From: Rhodovarius lipocyclicus
Lineage (GTDB): Bacteria; Pseudomonadota; Alphaproteobacteria; Acetobacterales; Acetobacteraceae
NCBI RefSeq assembly: GCF_009900765.1
Contig: NZ_JAAABL010000015.1
Coordinates: 1-64,000 of the forward strand
DNA length: 64,000 nt
Direction of reading: 5' to 3'
Part shown: positions 8,071 through 17,423 of the stretch, piece by piece
Position numbering within the stretch: the stretch's first letter is position 1
How the letters are laid out: each line of letters starts with the position of its first letter
Translations under genes and position numbers: made by a program
Notes under the pieces: generated by a model
Told to the model about the DNA's origin: nothing
Database searches by the model: none
The model's input: the letters and a program-made list of their open reading frames with translations, nothing else

Positions 8071-9678
8071 TCAGCCTTCCAGCCGCGTATCGTACAGCCC
8101 GCCGCGCACGCCGAGCGCGGTGGTGATCAGGTTCTTCACCCGTTTGTTCTGCAGCGCGACCAGCTCCATTTCCATGATCCAGATGATGGGGCTGTCCTCC
8201 ACCAGCTTGCGCTGGATGGCCTGGAAGATCCGCCCGCGCTTCGTGGCGTCGGTCTCCACCGCCGCATCGGCCCAGAGCCGGTCGTTTTCCGGATCGGAGT
8301 AGCGGGCGACGTTGTTGAACGGGATGCCCTGGCGGATGTTGCTGGACACATACTGCCGCTGCACGCCCAGCGTGGGGTCGCCCATGCCGACATACCAGCC
8401 CGAGGTCATGTCGAAGTCGTACTCGCCATAGACGCGGCGGACATAGGTCGCCTGGTCCACCGTGCGCAGGTTCAGCCGCACGCCGATGCGGTTGTAGGCC
8501 TGGCGCATGTACTCGCCCATGCGGCGGTAGTCGTCGCCATAGGGGCCGACATCCTGCGTGATCTCGAAGCGGATGCCGCCGGCGCCCCGGCGCAGCCCGG
8601 CCTGGTCCAGCAGCGCATTGGCGCGCGCCACGCGGTCCGGCACGTCATAGCGCAGCACATCGTTGGTATAGAGGCCGGAGGGGGCATAGACCGAGGAGAT
8701 CGGCCCCACCGCCGGCTTGCCGAAGCCGTACCAGATATTGTCCACGATGAATTTGCGGTCGATCGCATAGGCCAGGGCCTGGCGCACGCGCTTGTCGTCC
8801 AGCGGCGCCTTGCGGGTGTTCAGTTCCAGCAGCATGACCGGGGCCAGCGCCTCATAGCCGCCCTGGGCGATCTCGATGCTGGGCAGGCCGGCCAGGCGGC
8901 GCATCTCGGCCGGGTTGATGGTGCCGAAGAAGGCCACGTCCACCTCGCCGCTCTCCAGCGCCGCGGCGCGGGTGGCGGGGTCGTTGATGAAGCGGAAGAT
9001 CAGCCGGTCGAGGTAGGGCCGGCCCGGGCGCCAGTAGTTCGGGTTCTTCTCCAGCACGATGGAGGAACCGCGGTTCCATTCGGCGAATTTGAACGGGCCG
9101 GTGCCGATGGGCCGGTTGTTCGCCGGGTTGTTGCGGATATCCGTGCCTTCATACAGGTGCTTGGCGACGATCGGGCATTCCATGCTGGAAAGCCCCTTCA
9201 TCATCGGCGGATAGGGGTGGGCCAGGCGCAGGATGGCGGTGTGCGTGTCGGGCGTGTCCACCGCCTCCAGCGGGCCCAGATTGCCGGGGCCGCGCGGGTG
9301 GAACTTCTTCACCACCTCCAGCAGGGAAAAGGCGACGTCGGCGCTGGTGAAGGGCTGGCCGTCATGCCAGGTCACGCCCTGGCGCAGCCTGAAGGTGACC
9401 GACTTGCCGTCGCCCGAGACCTCCCAGCTTTCGGCCAGCGAGGGCACGGGCTGCATGCCCATGTCGTATTCCAGCAGCCCGTCATAGATCTTGGTCGCCA
9501 GCTCCGCGACCGAGGGCGCGGAGTTGATGGCGTTGGTCAGCACGGTGGGCTCCGGGGTGGTGACCACCACCAGCGTGTTGCCGCGCCCCTGCTGCGCGCG
9601 TGCCGTCCCGGCACCGGCCAGGCTGGATGCGGCGCCGCCGATGGCCGGCAGCGAACCCATCAATTGACGACGAAGCAT
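8071..9678 (-). CDS. ABC transporter substrate-binding protein, family 5
   Basis: A 535-residue periplasmic solute-binding protein, first gene of the minus-strand importer operon. The N-terminus (MLRRQLMGSLPAIGG...GTARAQQG) is a secretion signal with an AxA-type cleavage site near residue 28. The mature part has the family-5 hallmarks: YDGLLEYD, LAESWEVSGDGKSVTFRLRQGVTWHDG, and GTGPFKF. Family members bind di/oligopeptides, nickel, opines, glutathione or cellobiose; the pocket cannot be read reliably. A GGAGG-like Shine-Dalgarno (TAGGTAGG on the sense strand) precedes the ATG. It probably responds to the TetR proteins around it, but this is inference. Confidence 0.93.
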   Translation of the reverse strand: MLRRQLMGSLPAIGGAASSLAGAGTARAQQGRGNTLVVVTTPEPTVLTNAINSAPSVAELATKIYDGLLEYDMGMQPVPSLAESWEVSGDGKSVTFRLRQGVTWHDGQPFTSADVAFSLLEVVKKFHPRGPGNLGPLEAVDTPDTHTAILRLAHPYPPMMKGLSSMECPIVAKHLYEGTDIRNNPANNRPIGTGPFKFAEWNRGSSIVLEKNPNYWRPGRPYLDRLIFRFINDPATRAAALESGEVDVAFFGTINPAEMRRLAGLPSIEIAQGGYEALAPVMLLELNTRKAPLDDKRVRQALAYAIDRKFIVDNIWYGFGKPAVGPISSVYAPSGLYTNDVLRYDVPDRVARANALLDQAGLRRGAGGIRFEITQDVGPYGDDYRRMGEYMRQAYNRIGVRLNLRTVDQATYVRRVYGEYDFDMTSGWYVGMGDPTLGVQRQYVSSNIRQGIPFNNVARYSDPENDRLWADAAVETDATKRGRIFQAIQRKLVEDSPIIWIMEMELVALQNKRVKNLITTALGVRGGLYDTRLEG

Positions 9679-9971
9679 GGCCTACCTCCTGCTGTCCGTG
9701 CACGGGGCGGGTGCCTGCCTCGATGCAGGAAAACCGCCCCGGCGCCTGCTGCTGCCGTCACTGTTGACCATTTGGTTACAAGCGGCAAGGGCCTATTTCA
9801 GCCGCCCTCAGCGATGGGCGGGCGCTGCGGCGGGGCGCTTTGCCCCTTTCTTGCGCGCCGGCTGGCGCGCGGCGGGGCAGGGCGCGGGCCCCTGTCTCGC
9901 AACAGCAAAGAAACGGGCTGGACTGTTTGTTTTCTGGTGGTCCAAGCTGCGCCCAGCAACCAGGAACCCCC
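9679..9971. promoter_or_regulatory. Divergent promoter region with a TetR-like operator
   Basis: This 293-base gap separates the importer operon (leftward) from the tetR-amidohydrolase operon (rightward) and must carry both promoters. At 9765-9778 the sequence TGACCA-TT-TGGTTA is an imperfect palindrome (five of six paired) of the size TetR proteins bind. A second, looser pair (TGGAC at 9918-9922 and GTCCA at 9940-9944) lies just before the tetR start. The rest is GC-rich with no gene. Confidence 0.45.
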
Positions 9972-10625
9972 ATGCCGCCCCGCACGCAGGAGGCCCGCAG
10001 CGACGAGACACGGCAGAAGCTGCTGCGTGCCACGCAGCGCCTGCTGCTGACGCATGGCTATTCGCGCATCACCACCCCCGACATCGCGCGTGAGGCCGGG
10101 GTGTCCCGCGGGGCGCTGACCCATCATTTCGCCAGCAAGGAAGACCTGCTGGTGCGCGCGCTGGCGCATCAATTGCAGGAAGTGACCGAGGCCCTGCACC
10201 GCTTCTGCGAGGCCCATCCCGCCCCCGCCCTCAGCACCGAGCAGGCGCTCGACTACCTCTGGAAGATGATGGCCGACGGGCTGTTCTACACCACGCTCGA
10301 ATACCTGCCCGAGGCACGGCACAACCCCGCCTTCCGGGAGGCGCTGCTGCCGGTGGTGCGGGAATTCCACGCGGCGCTGGATGTGGTCTGGGGGCTGCTC
10401 GCCGCTGGCTATGGCATCGGGCAGGCCCATGCCCGCACCGCCATGAACACCAGCATGTGCCTGATCCGCGGCATGATCGCCCAGACCGTGCTGCGTGACG
10501 ACCCCGCCTATTTCCAGGGCATGTTCGATTACTGGAAAGCCCAGCTGCGCGCCGATTTCCTGGGCCGGCGCACGGCGCCGACACCGCCCCTCGGGGCAGA
10601 GCCCCACCTGCAGGACACCCCATGA
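9972..10625 (+). CDS. TetR-family regulator
   Basis: A 217-residue TetR-type regulator. Helix-turn-helix at residues about 14-62 (LLRATQRLLLTHGYSRITTPDIAREAGVSRGALTHHFASKEDLL). The helical C-terminal half contains LEYLPEARHNPAFREALLPVV, which is common in regulators of catabolic and efflux genes. It is the first gene of the plus-strand operon and its stop overlaps the amidohydrolase ATG (ATGA at 10622). That linkage argues it controls this amidohydrolase/transport operon and perhaps the divergent importer through the palindrome at 9765-9778. Confidence 0.88.
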   Translation: MPPRTQEARSDETRQKLLRATQRLLLTHGYSRITTPDIAREAGVSRGALTHHFASKEDLLVRALAHQLQEVTEALHRFCEAHPAPALSTEQALDYLWKMMADGLFYTTLEYLPEARHNPAFREALLPVVREFHAALDVVWGLLAAGYGIGQAHARTAMNTSMCLIRGMIAQTVLRDDPAYFQGMFDYWKAQLRADFLGRRTAPTPPLGAEPHLQDTP

Positions 10626-11848
10626 CCAGCTATTTCTTCTCCAACGCCCGCATCGTCGATGGCACCGCCCCCGAGCCCAGCGCCCCGCAGGGCGTGGTGG
10701 TCGAGAACGGCCTGATCCGCGAGGTCTCCCCCACCGCCCGCGCGCCAGAGGGCGCGGCCACCATCGACCTGTCGGGCAAGGTGCTGATGCCCGGCCTGAT
10801 CGACGCGCACGTCCATATCAACGCCATCGACGCCAGCCTGGGCAAATGCGCGACACTGCCGGACGCGCTGGTGATGGCGCGCTCCATCAAGCTGCTGGGT
10901 GAGATGCTGATGCGCGGCTTCACCACCGTGCGCGACGTGGGCGGCGGCGACCAGGGCCAGGTGCTGGCGGAGCAGGAGGGGCTGTTCGCCTCTCCGCGCC
11001 TAGTGATCTGCGGCAAGGCGCTGAGCCAGAGCGGCGGGCATTGCGACTTCCGTGGCCCCTTCGACAACAACCCGCCGCGCTTCAGCGCCCGGCTGGGCTC
11101 CCTGGGCCGGCTGGCGGATGGCGTGGCCGAGGTGCGCCGCGCCGCGCGTGAGGAAATCAAGGGCGGCGCGCGCTTCATCAAGATCATGGCCAATGGCGGC
11201 GTCGCCTCCCCCACCGACCCGATCCATTTCCTCGGCTTCTCGCGGGAGGAGATCGCGGCCGCCGTCGAGGAGGCGCGCAACGCCGGCACCTATGTCTCCG
11301 CCCACCTGTACACCGATGAGGGCATCCGCCGCGCCGTGGAATGCGGCGTCCACTCGCTGGAGCACTGCAACCTGATCACCGAGGAGACGGCGCGCTTCGC
11401 GGCCGCGCAGGGCGCGATCGCGGTGCCGACGCTCGTCACCTACGACAAGCTCTCCTCCGAGGGCGAGGCGCTGGGCATCGGGGCGGAGGCGGTGGCGAAG
11501 GTGGATGACGTGCGCCTGGCGGGCATGGAATCCCTGTCGCGCATGCAGGCCGCCGGGCTGCCCATGGCCTATGGCAGCGACCTGCTGGGCGCCATGCACC
11601 GTCACCAGTCGGAGGAGTTCGTGATCCGCGGCCGCGTGCTGCCGGCCCAGACGGTGATCGCTTCCACGACATGGATCGCGGCGAAGCTCTGCCGCCTTGA
11701 GGGCAAGGTCGGCGCCGTGGCGCCCGGTGCCTATGCGGATCTGGTGGTGGTGGACGGCAATCCGTTGGAAGACCTGTCGCTTTTGACTTTCCAGGGCCGT
11801 CACCTGCCGATGATCATGAAGGCCGGCGCTTTCGTGAAGGGCGGCTGA
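10622..11848 (+). CDS. Metal-dependent amidohydrolase (imidazolonepropionase/prolidase-like)
   Basis: A 408-residue cytoplasmic amidohydrolase that cleaves amide or ring C-N bonds with bound zinc-type metals. Metal ligands are visible in order: H63 and H65 (DAHVH), K187 (FIKIMANGG, the probable carboxylated lysine), H228 (SAHLYT), H248 (LEHCN) and D320 (YGSD). The flanking beta-sandwich appears as SNARIVDG at the start and YADLVVVDGNPLEDL at the end. It overlaps tetR by four bases and the permease gene by one, so it belongs to the same transcript as a PotABCD-like importer. A sensible reading is that the importer brings in an amide or cyclic nitrogen compound that this enzyme opens. The substrate is not readable. 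Confidence 0.88.
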   Translation: MTSYFFSNARIVDGTAPEPSAPQGVVVENGLIREVSPTARAPEGAATIDLSGKVLMPGLIDAHVHINAIDASLGKCATLPDALVMARSIKLLGEMLMRGFTTVRDVGGGDQGQVLAEQEGLFASPRLVICGKALSQSGGHCDFRGPFDNNPPRFSARLGSLGRLADGVAEVRRAAREEIKGGARFIKIMANGGVASPTDPIHFLGFSREEIAAAVEEARNAGTYVSAHLYTDEGIRRAVECGVHSLEHCNLITEETARFAAAQGAIAVPTLVTYDKLSSEGEALGIGAEAVAKVDDVRLAGMESLSRMQAAGLPMAYGSDLLGAMHRHQSEEFVIRGRVLPAQTVIASTTWIAAKLCRLEGKVGAVAPGAYADLVVVDGNPLEDLSLLTFQGRHLPMIMKAGAFVKGG

Positions 11849-12672
11849 TGGCGGCGGGGGTTTTCACCGGCAGGCGGGCGCGGCGCGCCGCGCTGACGGC
11901 GTCGGCGGGGTTGGGGCTCGGCTTCATCCTGCTGCCGCTGCTGCTCGTCATGTGGCTGGCCTTCTTCCGGCAGGAAATCCCTTCCTTCCCGCCCCAGGGC
12001 TATACGCTGCGCTGGTTCGCCGCCGTGCCCGCCAATCGCAGCTTCGCCTCGGGCTTCCTGCTCAGCGTGCAGGTCAGCGTGGTGGCGACCTTCATCGGCG
12101 TGGCGCTGGCGGTGCCGGCCAGCCTGGCCCTGGTGCGCGGCCGCCTGCCGCTCAAGCCCGTGATGAACACGCTGCTGATGCTGCCGCTGGTGGTGCCGGG
12201 CGTGGTGCTGGGGGCCGCGATCTATGTGGGAGAGCTGGAGACGGAGCTGGCGACCGAATGGCCCGTGCTCGGTTCGGTCACGGGGTTGATCGCGGCGCAC
12301 ACGCTCATCGTCATTCCCTGGGCGGTGCGCCTGGTCACCGCCAGCCTGTCCACCCTGAACCCGGTGGTGGAGGAAGCGGCGAAGAACCTGGGCGCCACGC
12401 CCTGGGTCACCTTCCGCCGCGTCACGCTGCCGGCCATCCGCCCCGGGCTGGTGGCGGGCGCGCTGTTCGGCTTCGTCACCTCCTTCGGCAATCTGGAGGC
12501 GAGCCTGTTCCTGGTCGGCCCCGGCCAGACGACGCTGCCCATCGCCATCCTGCAGTACCTCGCCTGGAAGATCGACCCGACGGTGGCCGCTGTCTCCCTG
12601 CTGCAGATCGTGGTGATCGCCGTGGCGATGCTGATCACCGACCGTTTCGTGAAGCTTTCCCAGGTGGTGTGA
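11848..12672 (+). CDS. ABC transporter permease (PotC-like)
   Basis: A 274-residue inner-membrane permease of the spermidine/putrescine/Fe(III) family. The first span is about residues 18-40. The EAA coupling loop reads VVEEAAKNLGATPWVTFRRVTLPAIRPG, and C-terminal spans follow. It is the second permease type of this importer; the partner is at 14831-15685. The ATG shares its A with the amidohydrolase TGA (11846-11848). PotC resemblance describes the family only and does not mean polyamines are the cargo. Confidence 0.9.
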   Translation: MAAGVFTGRRARRAALTASAGLGLGFILLPLLLVMWLAFFRQEIPSFPPQGYTLRWFAAVPANRSFASGFLLSVQVSVVATFIGVALAVPASLALVRGRLPLKPVMNTLLMLPLVVPGVVLGAAIYVGELETELATEWPVLGSVTGLIAAHTLIVIPWAVRLVTASLSTLNPVVEEAAKNLGATPWVTFRRVTLPAIRPGLVAGALFGFVTSFGNLEASLFLVGPGQTTLPIAILQYLAWKIDPTVAAVSLLQIVVIAVAMLITDRFVKLSQVV

Positions 12673-12675
12673 CCC

Positions 12676-13731
12676 ATGGCCCGGCTCGAACTCGAAAACC
12701 TCACCAAGCATTACGGCGGCCAGGCGACGGTCAGGGGCGTGACGCTCGACATCCCCGATGGCGAATTCCTGGTGCTGCTGGGCCCTTCGGGCTGCGGCAA
12801 GACCACCACGCTGCGCATGATCGCGGGCTTCATCGAACCCAGCGGCGGCAGCGTGCGCCTGGGCGGGCAGGACATCACCCACCGCCCGCCCTGGCGGCGC
12901 AACACCGGCATGGTGTTCCAGAGCTACGCCCTGTTCCCGCACATGACGGTCGCGCAGAACGTCGCCTTCGGGCTGGAGATGCGCAAGATCGGCCGGGCGG
13001 AGCGCGAGGCGCGCGCGCTGGAGGCGCTGCGCATGGTCCGCCTCGACGGGCTGGCCGACCGGCTGCCGCGCCAGATGTCGGGCGGGCAGCAGCAGCGCGT
13101 GGCCCTGGCCCGCGCGCTGGCCATCCGCCCCGATGTGCTGCTGCTGGACGAACCGCTGTCCAACCTCGACGCCAAGCTGCGGGAGGAAGTGCGCATCGAG
13201 ATCCGGCAATTGCAGCAGCAGCTGGGCCTGACCGCCATCATGGTCACCCATGACCAGGAGGAGGCGCTGACCGTCGCCGACCGGCTGGTGGTGATGGCCG
13301 AGGGCGAGATCCGCCAGATCGGCAGTCAGCAGGACCTGTATGAGCGACCGGCGGACCGCTTCGTCGCGGGTTTCGTCGGCCGCAGCACCGTGATCACAGG
13401 CCAGGTGCGCGAACCCGGCCTGTTCGAGAGCGCGGGCGGGCTGCGCCTGCGCTGCCAGGGCGCCACCGCCCCCGGCGCGGCCAGCCTGGTGCTGCGCCCC
13501 GAGGCCATCCACCTCGACCCGCCGCCCGATGAGCACAACCGCCTGGAAGGGGAGGTGACCTTCGCCTCCTATCTGGGCCCCGTCCTCGAACTGCATCTGC
13601 GCCTGTCGGCGGAGGACCGGATCACGGTCCACCTGCCCAATCGCGGCGGGGCCGGGCTGATCCGCGCCGGCGACCGCGTGAGCATCGGCTGGCCGCAAGA
13701 CACCGGCATCGTCTTCGCCGGCACTGCCTGA
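12676..13731 (+). CDS. ABC transporter ATPase (PotA-like)
   Basis: A 351-residue ATPase. The nucleotide domain has Walker A GPSGCGKTT (residues 36-44), Q-loop MVFQSYALFPHMT, signature MSGGQQQRVALARAL, Walker B LLLDEPLSNLD and H-loop MVTHDQEEAL. The C-terminal third (from about residue 240) is the beta-rich TOBE regulatory domain typical of PotA/UgpC/FbpC. It is 3 bases downstream of the permease stop, in the same operon. Confidence 0.93.
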   Translation: MARLELENLTKHYGGQATVRGVTLDIPDGEFLVLLGPSGCGKTTTLRMIAGFIEPSGGSVRLGGQDITHRPPWRRNTGMVFQSYALFPHMTVAQNVAFGLEMRKIGRAEREARALEALRMVRLDGLADRLPRQMSGGQQQRVALARALAIRPDVLLLDEPLSNLDAKLREEVRIEIRQLQQQLGLTAIMVTHDQEEALTVADRLVVMAEGEIRQIGSQQDLYERPADRFVAGFVGRSTVITGQVREPGLFESAGGLRLRCQGATAPGAASLVLRPEAIHLDPPPDEHNRLEGEVTFASYLGPVLELHLRLSAEDRITVHLPNRGGAGLIRAGDRVSIGWPQDTGIVFAGTA

Positions 13732-13755
13732 AACCCGTTACCAAGGAGCCCCTGC

Positions 13756-14796
13756 ATGAGCACCGTGACTTCATTCTCGCGCCGTCAGGCGCTTCTGGGC
13801 CTCGGCACCGCCGCGGCCGTCCCCCTGGCCGCCCGCCCCGCCCAGGCCGCCGGCCGTGTCGTGGTCGGCACCTGGGGCGGCGACTACGCCCGGTTGCTGA
13901 CCAAGAACATCGAGGATCCCATCCTGAAGCCGCGCGGCTGGGAGGTGGTGCAGGACCAGGCCTCCGACGCGCCGCGCCGGGCCAAGATGCTGGCCGAACG
14001 CCGCCTGCCGCGCGGCACGGTCGATATCCAGGGCCTGTCGGCCGCCAATATCCATGAGGTGGGTGAGGCCGGCGCCGCCGAGGAGATCGACTACTCCAAG
14101 CTGTCCAACGCCGCGAACATCATCCCGGCGATGCGCTACAAATACGGCATCGGCCACATCTTCTCGGGCAAGGTGGTGCTGTACAACCCGGGCATGGTGG
14201 ACCGGCCGGCGGGCTTCGCCGCGGCGCTGGACCCGCGCCACGGCAACAAGATCGGCTTCATCGACATCCAGTACCAGTTCGTGATGGTCGCGGCGGCGCT
14301 GGCGGCGGGCGGCAGCGTGTCCAACATCGAGCCGGGCAAGGAAGTGCTGCTGGCCGCCAAGCGGGCCGGCGCGCGGCTCTATCCCACCAACGAGGCCTTC
14401 GCCCAGGCCATGCAGACGCAGGAAATCGCGATCGGCATGATGTGGAAGGCGCGCGGGGTGCAGTGGCAGAACGCGGGCATCCCGCTGCAGATGGTGGCGC
14501 CCGTCGAGGGCGTGCCGATGTATGTCTCGGGCTTCGCCATCCAGAAGAACGCGCCGAACAAGGCCGGTGCCTACGCCTATATGGATGCGATGCTGGAGAA
14601 GTCGGCGCAGGAGGCCTTCGCGGTCGATATGGGCTTCAACCCGACCGTGACCAACGCCGTGGTGCCGCCCGAGCTGCACGCGCGCATCGGCTTCACGCCG
14701 GAGGAAACGGCGCGGCTGGTCGATCTCGACTACGCCTACCTCGCGCGGGAAAACGCCGCGATGAAGGATTGGTGGGACAAGGTGTTCAAGGCGTGA
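13756..14796 (+). CDS. ABC transporter substrate-binding protein (PotD-like)
   Basis: A 346-residue periplasmic binding protein with a twin-arginine-type signal (SRRQALLGLGTAA, then AARPAQAAG with cleavage near residue 31). The mature start VVVGTWGGDYARLL is the PotD/extracellular-binding family 1 signature. Later come GIGHIFSGKVVLYNP and GVPMYVSGFAIQKNAPN. A Shine-Dalgarno AAGGAG lies at 13742-13747, 8 bases before the ATG. It feeds the adjacent permeases and ATPase. In this family cargo ranges from polyamines to opines and amino-acid derivatives. Confidence 0.9.
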   Translation: MSTVTSFSRRQALLGLGTAAAVPLAARPAQAAGRVVVGTWGGDYARLLTKNIEDPILKPRGWEVVQDQASDAPRRAKMLAERRLPRGTVDIQGLSAANIHEVGEAGAAEEIDYSKLSNAANIIPAMRYKYGIGHIFSGKVVLYNPGMVDRPAGFAAALDPRHGNKIGFIDIQYQFVMVAAALAAGGSVSNIEPGKEVLLAAKRAGARLYPTNEAFAQAMQTQEIAIGMMWKARGVQWQNAGIPLQMVAPVEGVPMYVSGFAIQKNAPNKAGAYAYMDAMLEKSAQEAFAVDMGFNPTVTNAVVPPELHARIGFTPEETARLVDLDYAYLARENAAMKDWWDKVFKA

Positions 14797-14830
14797 TGGC
14801 GGGGCACGCGCTGCGCATCGGGCAGGCGCG

Positions 14831-15685
14831 GTGACCCGCGCCGCCCGAAAGGCCGGGGCGGCGGGGCTGATCGCCCCCGCCACCCTGGTCGTCGCGCTCG
14901 GCCTGCTGCTGCCGCTGGGGCTGCTGTTCCGCTACAGCCTCAATCGCTTCGTGCCGGGCGAGTTCATGGTCGATGCGCTGACGGTCGAGAACTACATCCG
15001 CTTCTTCACCGACCCCTTCTACACCACGGTGCTGTGGCGCACGGTGCGCATCGCGGCCATCGTGACGGTCATCTGCCTGGTGATGGGGTTTCCGCTGGCC
15101 TATGTGCTGGCCCGCACGCAGAGCCGCTTCAAGAACCTGCTGCTGATGGCGGTGGTGCTGCCGCTGTTCGTGGGCAACGCGGTGCGGGCGGCGGGCTGGA
15201 TGGTGGCCTTCGGGTCCCGGGGCGTGCTCAATGCCTCGCTGATGGGGCTCGGCGTCATCAGCACGCCGATCGACATCATGTTCACCGAAACCGCGGTCAT
15301 CATCGGCATCACGGCGGTGAACCTGCCCTTCATGGTGCTCAGCCTGCAGAGCGTGATCGAGGGCATCGACCGTTCGGTGGAGGAAGCGGCCTTCAACCTG
15401 GGCGCGCCGCCCCGGCTGATGCTGTGGCGGGTGCTGCTGCCGCTGGCCATGCCGGGCGTGCTGGCGGGCGGCATCCTCACCTTCATCCTCGGCATGAACG
15501 CTTATGCCACGCCGGTGCTGATCGGCGGGCCGCGATTCCAGACCATGGGGCCGCTGGTCTATGGCCAGTTCATCGAGCAGAACAACTGGCCGTTCGGCGC
15601 CACGGTGGCCTTCGTGCTGATGGCCGCGACCCTGGTGCTGACCAGCCTGTCGAACATCCTGGTGCACCGGCGCCTGCACCGGTAG
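14831..15685 (+). CDS. ABC transporter permease (PotB-like), GTG start
   Basis: A 284-residue inner-membrane permease with six predicted spans and the coupling loop RSVEEAAFNLGAPPRLMLWRVLLPLAMPG. It is the PotB partner of 11848-12672. The start is a GTG at 14831; no in-frame ATG precedes it after the previous stop. A 12-codon frame (ATG 14795 to TGA 14834) overlaps the binding-protein stop and ends across the permease start, so ribosomes could re-initiate onto the GTG. The end converges on the opposite-strand gene at 15711. Confidence 0.9.
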   Translation: MTRAARKAGAAGLIAPATLVVALGLLLPLGLLFRYSLNRFVPGEFMVDALTVENYIRFFTDPFYTTVLWRTVRIAAIVTVICLVMGFPLAYVLARTQSRFKNLLLMAVVLPLFVGNAVRAAGWMVAFGSRGVLNASLMGLGVISTPIDIMFTETAVIIGITAVNLPFMVLSLQSVIEGIDRSVEEAAFNLGAPPRLMLWRVLLPLAMPGVLAGGILTFILGMNAYATPVLIGGPRFQTMGPLVYGQFIEQNNWPFGATVAFVLMAATLVLTSLSNILVHRRLHR

Positions 15686-15710
15686 CGGGCGCAGGCGGTG
15701 GGCTTCGCGC

Positions 15711-17285
15711 TTAGCCCGCCTTCTTCAGGTTCCAGAAGGTGGCGAAGTTCGGGATCAGATCGCTCAGTGAGTTGCGATAGGCCGTCGCCTGGAAATACTG
15801 CCCCAGCGGGATGAAGGGCACCGACTGGAAGGCCTGGCGCTGGATCTGCCGGGCCACCTCCCGCTGCGCCGCCAGGTCCGGCGCGTCGAACCAGCGGTCG
15901 CGCAGGGATTCCAGTTCCTGGTCCTCCGGCCAGCCGAACCAGCCGCTCTGCCCCTGGGCGCGCAGCTGGGTGTTGGCGGCGGGGGTGGCATTGTCCGCCC
16001 CGGCGCTGAAGGTGACGAAGCCGCTCCAGCCGCCCTGCGCGGGGGCGGCCTTGCTGACGCGCCGGGTCAGCACGCTGCCCCAATCCATGGCGCGGTAGTC
16101 CACGGTCATGCCGATCTTCTTCAGCGTGTCGGCCATCACCTCGCTCATGGCGTTCACATGCGGCAGGTCGGTGGGCACGATGAACACCACCGGCTCCCCC
16201 CGATACCCCGCCGCGGCCAGTTCCCGCTTGGAGCGTTCCAGGTCCCGCGCGCCGGACAGCACATCCAGCCCCGCGTCGCTGGCCAGCGGGCTGCCCGGGG
16301 TGAACACGCCGCAGGGCACGCGCCACATCGCCTGGTCGCTGCCGGCGCCCGCGATCATCATGTCCGTCTGGTTCACCGCCCCCAGCACCGCGCGCCGCAC
16401 CGCCGGGTTGTCGAAGGGCGGGTGCAGGTGGTTCATCCGGAAACTGGCCATGTAGCCCGCGCGGTCGAGCACGGAGACGGTCAGGTTCCGGTTCCGCCGC
16501 AGCAGCGGCAGCAGGTCCGGCGTGGCGAAATCCCACCAATCCACCTCGCCCGCCTGCAGGGCGCTGGCGGCGGTGGAGGGGTCGGGCGTGGTCAGCCATT
16601 CCACCCGGTCCAGATGCACCACCTTGGCACCCGCCGTGCCGCTGGGCGCGCCCTCGGCCGGCACATAGCGTTCGTTGCGCGCATAGATGGCGCGCGCGCC
16701 CGGCACGCGCTCATTGGCCAAAAAGCGGAAGGGGCCGCTGCCCACCATCTCCGTCACCTGGGTGGTGGCGGGGGTGTTGGCCAGGCGCTCGGGCATCATC
16801 GCGGGCATATAGACGCCGAACTTGCCCAGCGCGTTCGGCAGCATGGGAAAGGGGCGCTTCAGGCGGAACACGATGCGCCGGTCATCGGCGGCCGAGAGCT
16901 CGTCCACCGCCGCCATCAGCGTGGCGCCGAAGCCGTCGCGGCTCGCCCAGCGGCGGATGCTGGCCACGCAATCCCGCGCCAGCACCTTCTCCCCGTCATG
17001 CCACAGCAGGCCTTCGCGCAGGGTCAGGGTCCAGCGCTTGCCGTCATCCTCCACCACATGGCCGGCCACCATCTGCGGGCGCGGCATGTAGTCGGCATCG
17101 GTGCCGTACAGGGTGTCGAACACCATGAAGCCGTGGTTGCGGGTGACATAGGCGGTGTTCCAGTGCGGATCGAGCGTGGAGAGATCGGCCTGGGGGATGA
17201 ATTTCAGCACCCGCCCCGCTTGGGCCCGCGCCAGACCAGGGGCCGCCACCGCCGCCGCGCCCATCACGAAATGCCGACGCTTCAT
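15711..17285 (-). CDS. ABC substrate-binding protein, family 5 (orphan)
   Basis: A 524-residue periplasmic binding protein. The twin-arginine-like signal MKRRHFVMGAAAVAAPGLARAQA is cleaved near residue 22. Mature motifs: LSTLDPHWNTAYVTRNHGFMVFDTLYG, RWTLTLREGLLWHDG, and GSGPFRF. No permease or ATPase gene adjoins it, so it either borrows another transporter (for example the one at 4329-8063) or was left behind. It is divergent from the M20 amidase (17424), with a shared gap of 138 bases, which hints at a functional link between uptake and hydrolysis. Confidence 0.9.
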   Translation of the reverse strand: MKRRHFVMGAAAVAAPGLARAQAGRVLKFIPQADLSTLDPHWNTAYVTRNHGFMVFDTLYGTDADYMPRPQMVAGHVVEDDGKRWTLTLREGLLWHDGEKVLARDCVASIRRWASRDGFGATLMAAVDELSAADDRRIVFRLKRPFPMLPNALGKFGVYMPAMMPERLANTPATTQVTEMVGSGPFRFLANERVPGARAIYARNERYVPAEGAPSGTAGAKVVHLDRVEWLTTPDPSTAASALQAGEVDWWDFATPDLLPLLRRNRNLTVSVLDRAGYMASFRMNHLHPPFDNPAVRRAVLGAVNQTDMMIAGAGSDQAMWRVPCGVFTPGSPLASDAGLDVLSGARDLERSKRELAAAGYRGEPVVFIVPTDLPHVNAMSEVMADTLKKIGMTVDYRAMDWGSVLTRRVSKAAPAQGGWSGFVTFSAGADNATPAANTQLRAQGQSGWFGWPEDQELESLRDRWFDAPDLAAQREVARQIQRQAFQSVPFIPLGQYFQATAYRNSLSDLIPNFATFWNLKKAG

Positions 17286-17423
17286 GTCCTTGATCCCGCC
17301 ATCTGTTCCCGGCCATGGCAGCATGCCCGGCCGGCAGCGTCCACAGCGGCGGGGCGCCAAGGGGGTAATGGTCATCGCTTTCCGGCCCTGCCACTCTGCC
17401 GCCAGGCAAAAGGAGCATCCCCC

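Noticed and set aside
11848-15685. Naming the importer potABCD (polyamine transport)
   Set aside because: The family resemblance is clear, but related importers carry many other cargos and the operon partner is an amidohydrolase.
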